From contig JAUSKV010000133.1 in NCBI GenBank assembly GCA_030646745.1, forward strand, positions 1-12,838: a stretch of DNA of 12,838 nucleotides, in the 5' to 3' direction. Of the stretch, positions 6,563-12,838 are shown piece after piece. Numbering within the stretch: position 1 is the stretch's first letter; every line of letters starts with the position of its first letter. A model generated the notes under the pieces. The model did no database searches, was not told the DNA's origin, and saw nothing but the letters and a program-made list of their open reading frames with translations. The position numbers and the translations under genes are program-made. Source of the stretch: Sulfurimonas sp. Its GTDB lineage: Bacteria; Campylobacterota; Campylobacteria; Campylobacterales; Sulfurimonadaceae.

Positions 6563-6595
6563 AAGCTGAAATTCTATTTAAGAATTTTAGCTTTT
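6561..6595. terminator. Bidirectional terminator overlapping the MFS stop codon
   Basis: The arms AAAAGCTGAAATTCT (6561-6575) and AGAATTTTAGCTTTT (6581-6595) pair at 14 of 15 positions around a 5-nt loop. A-run on the left and T-run on the right make it a typical two-way rho-independent terminator between convergent genes. It contains the last codons and the TAG of the transporter gene. Confidence 0.7.
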
Positions 6596-7890
6596 AAATC
6601 TTCCTCTTCCATACTTTGAGCCACATATTTTACAACTATAAGATTTTCTGTTTCATTTATGTACCACTCTGCGATATGTTCATGTTCTAAATTTTCTAAT
6701 TTATTCATGTCAACACTCTCTTGAGGGACAAAAAGATGTGAATATCTAGTAGGATTTTGTAGTCTTAAAGTCCATAAAAACCATAAAGTTGCAATAACTG
6801 CTACAGAAATACCTATCGTTTCTCTATCGCTTATGTCCAAAAATAAGCCGGCTAAAGTACCGCCTAAAAAAGTCGTAAAATAGGAAACAGAGTTAGAGAT
6901 ACCTAAAGCTGTCCCTTTTTGATGAACTTTTGCAAATTTACTAATCATTGATTGAACAAGAGGCTCCATCATGTTAAATGCAATAAAAAACATTACAACG
7001 CCAACAATGAATAGAGTGCTATCATTTGTAAGCCCCATAACTAAAAAAGAGCCAATAAAAAGAAGGATAGAAAGTAAAAATATCTCTTTAGGCTTGTTCT
7101 TTTTTTCTCCAAAAACAGCCGCCGGTCCCATAGCGATAAGACCAAGTAGCATGGCTGGAAGATAAGCCATATAAAGGTCGGACTTATGCCAATTGAACTC
7201 ATCACTCGTTAAGATAATTGGAATAAGGACAAAAGCTACAGTCATAAGACCTTTTTGCATGCCATTGATGATAATCATATTTAGCAGATTAGAATCTCTT
7301 AGAATATCACTCAATTTTGATTTATCATGGTATATGTGCCTAATCCTTGGAGGAGTAGGGACTTTTGTGAACAGAAGTAGCATGGCAACAACTGACAACA
7401 CCGCTGTTATGATAAAGAGAGTATTAACTCCATATTTAGCACCTACAACAGGGCCGATTCCCATGCCAAGTGCAAAACTCACGGCGATAGTTGCTCCCAT
7501 AATTGCCATGGCTTTTGCTCTATTTTCTTCTTCAACCAAGTCAGAAATCATAGCTGTAATTACGGCACCAATTGCACCGGCACCTTGCAGAAATCTTCCT
7601 GCCATAAGAGTATATATGTCAGTTGAATATGCACAAATGATGGAGCCTATTAAAAAGATTATAAGACCAAATAAAAGAGTAGGCTTTCTGCCTATTTTAT
7701 CACTCATGGTTCCAAAGGGAACTTGAAAAATAGCTTGTGTTAGTGCATACCCACCAACAACAACACCAACTAAAAATGGTGTCGCTCCCTGAAGTTCCAT
7801 CGCATAAACTGATATTACAGGCAAAACTAAAAATAGACCTAAAAATCTAAGAGAGAGAATTGCAGAGAGTGGAAAAACTTTTTTAAACAT
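6574..7890 (-). CDS. MFS transporter, YajR-like
   Basis: This is an inner-membrane protein of the major facilitator superfamily, 438 residues, with about twelve hydrophobic segments. The N-terminus (FPLSAILSLRFLGLFLVLPV, MELQGATPFLVGV, YALTQAIFQVPFG) and motif A GTMSDKIGRKP (60-70) resemble E. coli YajR as I remember it. After the last membrane segment (about residue 375) comes a soluble tail containing LENLEHEHIAEWYINETENL and a VVKY strand. It looks like the second half of the small ferredoxin-like C-terminal domain of YajR. The substrate is unknown; drug or proton-coupled efflux is only a family-level guess. The start is ATG with GAGGA about 6 bases upstream. It is transcribed away from rdgB and toward infC. 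Confidence 0.88.
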   Translation of the reverse strand: MFKKVFPLSAILSLRFLGLFLVLPVISVYAMELQGATPFLVGVVVGGYALTQAIFQVPFGTMSDKIGRKPTLLFGLIIFLIGSIICAYSTDIYTLMAGRFLQGAGAIGAVITAMISDLVEEENRAKAMAIMGATIAVSFALGMGIGPVVGAKYGVNTLFIITAVLSVVAMLLLFTKVPTPPRIRHIYHDKSKLSDILRDSNLLNMIIINGMQKGLMTVAFVLIPIILTSDEFNWHKSDLYMAYLPAMLLGLIAMGPAAVFGEKKNKPKEIFLLSILLFIGSFLVMGLTNDSTLFIVGVVMFFIAFNMMEPLVQSMISKFAKVHQKGTALGISNSVSYFTTFLGGTLAGLFLDISDRETIGISVAVIATLWFLWTLRLQNPTRYSHLFVPQESVDMNKLENLEHEHIAEWYINETENLIVVKYVAQSMEEEDLKAKILK

Positions 7891-7911
7891 GAGTCATCCT
7901 CGATTTTAGTA

Positions 7912-7929
7912 TATAATGTCGCGATTATA
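7912..7929. promoter_or_regulatory. Overlapping divergent -10 boxes (MFS gene and rdgB)
   Basis: TATAAT (7912-7917, rightward) and its mirror ATTATA (7924-7929, a leftward TATAAT) flank GTCGCG, forming an 18-bp symmetric site. The leftward box would start RNA near 7917, giving a leader of about 27 bases for the MFS gene. The rightward box would start near 7924, about 80 bases before rdgB. Neither has a good -35. The rdgB promoter may instead be TTGGCA (7959-7964) with a poor -10 near 7981. Confidence 0.4.
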
Positions 7930-8005
7930 TTTAAAAGAGGCTTACATAAAAAGCTTTTTTGGCAATAAGTTAAAATTTTAAAGATAAATAGAGGGGGAAG
8001 CCATT

Positions 8006-8593
8006 TTGAAATTAGTTTTAGCAACATCCAATAAAGGGAAAGTAAAAGAGATTAAAGCACTATGTAAAGATTATGAGGTCGTTCCATATAGTGAGCTAAT
8101 GGATGAGTTTGAAATTATAGAAGACGGTCATACTTTTAAAGAGAATGCCCTCATAAAAGCAAGAGCAGTTTTTAATGCCTTAAATGATGAAAATATTATA
8201 GTTATTGCGGATGACAGCGGGATATGCGTGGATGTTCTTGGCGGTGAACCAGGAATTTACAGTGCTAGATATGCAGGTCAAAATGCAAACGATAAAGAGA
8301 ACCTCAATAAACTGATAATTGAAATAAAAGCAAAAAATGTAACTTCATCACCCGCTCACTACACGGCAGCAATTGCCATAGTTACAGCTACGAGCGAATA
8401 TAGTGTTCATGGCTGGATGTATGGAACTGCAATAACAGAAGCTGCCGGCAATGGAGGTTTTGGTTATGATCCGATGTTTATACCGCTGGGATATGATAAA
8501 ACACTAGGTGAATTAGAAGAGAACATTAAGCAAAAACTTTCACACAGAGCAAAAGCTTTAGCACTTGCTAAGACCATTTTATCCACAATCTAA
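8006..8593 (+). CDS. rdgB: Non-canonical purine NTP pyrophosphatase (RdgB/HAM1)
   Basis: The enzyme hydrolyses dITP, ITP and XTP to monophosphates and pyrophosphate, keeping deaminated purines out of DNA and RNA. The 195-residue protein has the family motifs in order: [11 protein letters not shown] (6-16), [10 protein letters not shown] (44-53), [10 protein letters not shown] (67-76) with the metal-binding and catalytic acids, [13 protein letters not shown] (79-91), [13 protein letters not shown] (148-160) and LSHRAKAL (178-185). The start is TTG at 8006 with GAGGGGG centred about 12 bases upstream; the frame leads directly into MKLVLATSN, the usual N-terminus. It stands alone between the divergent transporter gene and the promoter of the next operon. 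Confidence 0.96.
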   Translation: MKLVLATSNKGKVKEIKALCKDYEVVPYSELMDEFEIIEDGHTFKENALIKARAVFNALNDENIIVIADDSGICVDVLGGEPGIYSARYAGQNANDKENLNKLIIEIKAKNVTSSPAHYTAAIAIVTATSEYSVHGWMYGTAITEAAGNGGFGYDPMFIPLGYDKTLGELEENIKQKLSHRAKALALAKTILSTI

Positions 8594-8638
8594 AGAGTGA
8601 TATCGAGATACAAAAAGAGAGAATTTAAATTTTTTAGA

Positions 8639-8644
8639 TATAAT
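8639..8644 (+). promoter_or_regulatory. -10 box of the aminotransferase-hisZ-purA operon
   Basis: TATAAT lies 39 bases before the aminotransferase ATG. Only AT-rich, weakly -35-like sequence stands upstream (TTTAAATTTTTT region), typical of Campylobacterota promoters. It is the only good promoter candidate before the closely packed genes that run to the window end. Confidence 0.55.
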
Positions 8645-8682
8645 TCGAGACTTTAAAATATACTAATTATAGGAACTATTTA

Positions 8683-9801
8683 ATGTTACTTTTCACTCCT
8701 GGCCCAACTCCAGTACCGCAAAATGTTCGTAATGCAATGTCTGATGAGACGATGCACCATCGTACTCCAGAATTTGAAGCTATCTTTGAAAAGACAAGAA
8801 AACATCTTTTTAATCTTTTTAAAAGTGACGAGGTGGTTATGCTCTCGTCAAGCGGAACAGGTGCCATGGAAGCGGCTGTAATTAACCTATGTCATAACAC
8901 TCTTTTGAATGTAAACTCAGGAAAATTTGGCGAGCGCTTTGGAAAAATAGCAGTAGCAAATGGACTTAAAAGTGTTGAAATTAAAAATGAGTGGGATACG
9001 GCGGTAACTGTGAGTGAAGTCGTTGAAGCCATTAAAAATAACAGCGATATAGACGCAATAGCCGTGCAAATAAGTGAGTCAGCAGGTGGACTTCGCCATC
9101 CGGTTGAAGAGATTGCAAAAGCGGTTAAAGAGATTAATCCAAATATTATTATCATTGCGGATGGAATCACTGCAGTTGGAGTGGAAAAGATTGATATAAC
9201 AAACATTGATTGTCTGATTGCAGGAAGCCAAAAAGCACTTATGCTCCCTCCAGGGCTATCAATTTTAGGACTTAGTAATAAAGCTTTAGAAAAGATAGGA
9301 AGTGGAAAAGGGTACTATTTTAACTTAGCGACAGAGATTAAATCACAAAGAAAAAATACAACAGCTTGGACAGCGGCTACTACGTTAATCATCGGTCTAT
9401 TGGAAATTTTTGAAACAATAGAAAGAGATGGCGGTTTGGAAAAACTATATAAAGAGACAGCTCTCAGAGCGGAAGCGGTTCAATTTTCGCTAGAAGCGAT
9501 AGGCTTACATATATATCCTAAAACTCCTGCCAAATCAATGACAACTATTGTCGATAAAGATGCATCAGCTATCAGAAAAATGTTAAAAAATGAGTTTAAC
9601 GTAAATTTAGCCGGTGGGCAAGATCACTTAGAGGGTAAAATTTTTCGTATAAATCAGATGGGACTAATTCCTGTTTATGAGGTAGCATGGGTTGTTAATT
9701 CTATAGAGTTGGCGCTGAGCAGACTTGGACGCAGAGCTTATGACGGAAGAGCAAACAAAATTTTAAACCAAACATTTTTTGAAAATAAAGAAGTTAAGTA
9801 A
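8683..9801 (+). CDS. Class V PLP aminotransferase (serine/alanine-glyoxylate type)
   Basis: This 372-residue protein belongs to the class V aminotransferases that act on serine or alanine with pyruvate or glyoxylate. The N-terminal FTPGPTPVP and HHRTPEF are characteristic. SSSGTGAMEA (55-64) would contact PLP phosphate, D160 (IIADGITAVG) the pyridine nitrogen, and K184 in AGSQKALMLPPG carries PLP. Near the C-terminus, FRINQMG holds the carboxylate-binding arginine. The exact substrate cannot be set from sequence; members of this group serve as serine-glyoxylate, alanine-glyoxylate or phosphoserine aminotransferases. The start is ATG with AGGA 8 bases upstream. It opens a probable operon with hisZ and purA; its stop TAATG overlaps the start of a micro-ORF. 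Confidence 0.88.
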   Translation: MLLFTPGPTPVPQNVRNAMSDETMHHRTPEFEAIFEKTRKHLFNLFKSDEVVMLSSSGTGAMEAAVINLCHNTLLNVNSGKFGERFGKIAVANGLKSVEIKNEWDTAVTVSEVVEAIKNNSDIDAIAVQISESAGGLRHPVEEIAKAVKEINPNIIIIADGITAVGVEKIDITNIDCLIAGSQKALMLPPGLSILGLSNKALEKIGSGKGYYFNLATEIKSQRKNTTAWTAATTLIIGLLEIFETIERDGGLEKLYKETALRAEAVQFSLEAIGLHIYPKTPAKSMTTIVDKDASAIRKMLKNEFNVNLAGGQDHLEGKIFRINQMGLIPVYEVAWVVNSIELALSRLGRRAYDGRANKILNQTFFENKEVK

Positions 9802-9830
9802 TGTTTGAAAATAGGTTGGCATATAAATGA
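9801..9830 (+). CDS. Nine-codon micro-ORF linking aminotransferase and hisZ
   Basis: ATG at 9801 overlaps the aminotransferase stop (TAATG) and opens MFENRLAYK. Its TGA at 9828-9830 overlaps the hisZ start (ATGA at 9827). No strong ribosome site precedes hisZ, so a ribosome passing through this mini-frame could deliver coupled re-initiation. That it is translated is inference; chance overlap is possible. Confidence 0.35.
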   Translation: MFENRLAYK

Positions 9831-10675
9831 TTCTTGAGCACGAGATACCAAATGGCTCTAAACTCTACTTTGGAAAGTCAGCTAAAGTTAAAAGAGAGAT
9901 AGAGAGAGTTGCCAGTGAAATACTTTATGCTAACGATTTTGAAGAGATAGTCACTCCAGTATTTTCTTATCACCAACATCTTAGCATTGCGGATGAAAAA
10001 GAATTAGTGAGAGTGAATGATGCTAAAAATAACAACATGAGTTTAAGAGCAGACTCTACAATTGATGTAGTTAGAATTATAGAAAAGAGATTAGGACGAA
10101 ATACAGAGCATAAAAAATGGTTTTATATTCAGCCTGTTTTTCGTTATCCATCCATAGAGCAGTATCAAGTTGGTGTTGAGTTTATGGGTGAAAAAAAGCT
10201 CTCATCTGTTATCAAAATAGCGGTTAATATTCTTGATAAACTTGATTTAAAGCCATTAATCCAGATTTCGAATATGAAAATACCGCAAATATTAACTTCT
10301 CTTTTTGATGAGCTAAGTATTGATGACTTTCGCCATATAAACATAGAAAAGTTTTTGAACCTAAAAGTAAAATGGCTAGAAAAACTTGTCTATCTTCAGC
10401 ATGTAGAACAGATAGATGAACTTTTAGAAATGGTACCAAATGAGATAAAGACAGAGCTTCAAAAAATGAAAGAGTTGTGCTCAGAGATGTCATGTGAGAA
10501 CAGTGTTTTGGCTCCAATGTACTATGCGGAAATGCTCTATTATGATGAACTCTTTTTTAGAGTCATACATAAAAACGAGGTATATGCACGCGGTGGAAGA
10601 TATAAAAATGAAGAGTTAACTTCTGTGGGATTTGCAATCTATACAGATACACTTTGCGAAGCACTCACTAAATAA
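9827..10675 (+). CDS. hisZ: ATP phosphoribosyltransferase regulatory subunit, HisRS-like
   Basis: HisZ is a paralogue of histidyl-tRNA synthetase that binds the short form of HisG to make the first enzyme of histidine synthesis and gives it feedback control. The 282 residues resemble the class II synthetase core: IERVASEILYANDFEEIVTP (25-44), SLRADSTIDVVRI (72-84), a motif-2-like WFYIQPVFRYP (98-108), and the late ARGGRY. There is no anticodon-binding domain, and the HisRS substrate motifs are degraded, so charging of tRNA is unlikely. Location directly before purA is a common hisZ arrangement. This predicts a short-form HisG elsewhere in the genome. ATG is at 9827; the nearest ribosome-site candidate AGG is weak and 11 bases away. 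A divergent, truncated HisRS of other function is the main alternative. Confidence 0.82.
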   Translation: MILEHEIPNGSKLYFGKSAKVKREIERVASEILYANDFEEIVTPVFSYHQHLSIADEKELVRVNDAKNNNMSLRADSTIDVVRIIEKRLGRNTEHKKWFYIQPVFRYPSIEQYQVGVEFMGEKKLSSVIKIAVNILDKLDLKPLIQISNMKIPQILTSLFDELSIDDFRHINIEKFLNLKVKWLEKLVYLQHVEQIDELLEMVPNEIKTELQKMKELCSEMSCENSVLAPMYYAEMLYYDELFFRVIHKNEVYARGGRYKNEELTSVGFAIYTDTLCEALTK

Positions 10676-10678
10676 TAG

Positions 10679-11947
<1,269 letters not shown>

Positions 11948-11960
11948 GAGGCACAAGCAA

Positions 11961-12383
11961 ATGAAAACTCGTTTTAGCTCTTTAGTAACTTTAAAAAAAA
12001 GTACTATGGATAAGAGTGAACGAGTTGTACAAAAAGCAAATGCAGATTTAAATAGTGCTTCAACCGCGCTTGAGCTCTCATATAAATCCCTAGAGAATAT
12101 AGATGCACCAAAAAGTGGAAGTATGTCTCAGATGATAGCCAACAGAACACTACTGCACTCCCAGAGAGATGTAATAAAACATAATCATGAGTGGGTGGAA
12201 TTTTCAAAAAATCAAGTTCATCTAGCCAGAGAGCAACTAAAATCTGATATGATTGAGCATGAAAAATTTAAGTATTTAGAACTTGAAGAGATTAAAAAAA
12301 TACTCAAAAAAAGAAAAATCGAAGAAGCAAAAAATTTAGATGAAGTTGCTCTTATGACATATTCCAGAAAAAGCAACATATAA
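11961..12383 (+). CDS. FliJ-like coiled-coil protein, probable flagellar export factor
   Basis: This 140-residue protein is almost wholly charged helix: RFSSLVTLKKSTMDKSERVV at the start, long heptad-like stretches (about 15-60 and 75-130) and a C-terminal LEEIKKILKKRKIEEAKNLDEV. Length, an N-terminal basic start and the lysine/glutamate-rich tail are those of FliJ, which sits in the flagellar export ATPase ring and escorts unused chaperones. FliJ sequences vary widely, so similarity alone is weak; the neighbour encoding a MotE-like protein supports a flagellar role. I recall purA followed by two such genes in Campylobacter jejuni (Cj1498c-Cj1496c). The start ATG follows AAGAGG by about 10 bases. 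Its stop overlaps the ribosome site of the next gene. Confidence 0.65.
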   Translation: MKTRFSSLVTLKKSTMDKSERVVQKANADLNSASTALELSYKSLENIDAPKSGSMSQMIANRTLLHSQRDVIKHNHEWVEFSKNQVHLAREQLKSDMIEHEKFKYLELEEIKKILKKRKIEEAKNLDEVALMTYSRKSNI

Positions 12384-12393
12384 AGGTTAATGA

Positions 12394-12838
12394 ATGAAAA
12401 TTCTATTATTACTCGTTGTAACGCTTTCCTCCCTCTTTTCTCTGCAAACAAGTGAAAAACTATTTGAGTGTACAGAAATATTTAAAGAGAGAAAAAGTGA
12501 ACTTCTTGTAGAGCTAGAGAGAATAGATGAACAAAAACAGGCGCTTGATGCTTTAAAATCTGCAACAGAAGAGTTGTTAAAAAAAAGAGAAATTCAGATA
12601 ACTCAAAAAGAGGAAAGTGTAAATAACAAACTAAAAGAAATTTCTCAAAAAGAGGAATCCATAAAGTTAATGCTGACTAAAAATGAAGAGATTTTAAAAG
12701 AGATTAAAGATCTGAAAATGAATAATATCTCACAAACGTTTGCTAAAATGAAAGCGGCTTCTGCAGCGGCAATTTTGTCAGATATGAATTCTACAGAAGC
12801 AATAACAATATTGGGTTCGCTCCAGCCAAAAACAGTTG
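12394..12838 (+). CDS. MotE-like periplasmic coiled-coil protein, partial
   Basis: The frame opens at ATG 12394 with AAAGG 6 bases upstream and runs off the window after 148 codons. Residues 1-18 (MKILLLLVVTLSSLFSLQ) look like a signal peptide or membrane anchor. A long acidic-basic coiled coil follows (about 35-105). The last visible part, FAKMKAASAAAILSDMNSTE followed by AITILGSLQP, fits the helical MgtE-N-like domain of MotE proteins, which stabilise the flagellar motor protein MotC or act at the motor in the periplasm. The C. jejuni counterpart by position (Cj1496c) is, as I recall, a glycoprotein affecting invasion. One visible N-x-S/T site (DMNST) is present. An out-of-phase ATG at 12390 is not used. 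Confidence 0.7.
   Translation, partial: MKILLLLVVTLSSLFSLQTSEKLFECTEIFKERKSELLVELERIDEQKQALDALKSATEELLKKREIQITQKEESVNNKLKEISQKEESIKLMLTKNEEILKEIKDLKMNNISQTFAKMKAASAAAILSDMNSTEAITILGSLQPKTV

Noticed and set aside
7193..7726. A 177-codon plus-strand frame
   Set aside because: It is antisense to the MFS transporter, whose motifs and hydrophobic segments are clear on the minus strand.

Overview
The window looks like chromosomal DNA of a Campylobacterota (epsilonproteobacterial) species, probably Sulfurimonas or a close relative. This is inferred from low GC, near-consensus TATAAT -10 boxes with weak -35 boxes, a ThrS without the TGS domain, a thrS-infC pair, and purA followed by fliJ-like and motE-like genes. 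No database search was possible, so the genus is a guess.

Layout. (1) 142-1440 is an IS30-family insertion sequence bounded by 30-bp inverted repeats (28/30 identical). Its leftward transposase gene (180-1338) is broken. When read codon by codon, it is an otherwise recognisable transposase interrupted by six short insertions of about 18-55 nt. Four of these carry a recognisable GC-rich motif (TGCCC[C]TTG[A]GGGTA) and a fifth carries a degraded copy, all in one orientation. Removing the six inserts restores a single frame of about 324 codons, except for one TGA. This is the most unusual thing in the window. (2) 1441-1876 is AT-rich and nearly empty, apart from a possible broken small ORF. (3) 1877-2284 is a leftward tRNA operon in the order Gly(GCC), Leu(TAA), Cys(GCA), Ser(TGA), with a near-consensus promoter. 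(4) 2416-6497 runs rightward: ilvD (branched-chain amino acids and pantothenate), a strong hairpin, then thrS and infC, which overlap by 3 bases and both start at TTG. (5) 6574-7890 is a leftward MFS transporter of YajR type, convergent with infC across two hairpins. (6) 8006-12838 runs rightward: rdgB (house-cleaning NTP pyrophosphatase), a class V aminotransferase, hisZ-like, purA, a FliJ-like coiled-coil gene, and a MotE-like gene cut by the window edge.

Functional picture. Apart from the IS remnant this is a core-genome segment: amino-acid and purine biosynthesis (ilvD, hisZ, purA, aminotransferase), translation (four tRNAs, thrS, infC), nucleotide-pool sanitation (rdgB), and the beginning of a flagellar cluster (fliJ-like, motE-like). 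From 8683 to the end the genes are closely spaced (gaps of about 10-25 bases) and probably form one operon from a TATAAT promoter near 8640. The link between the aminotransferase and hisZ has a nine-codon micro-ORF whose start overlaps the upstream stop and whose stop overlaps the downstream start.
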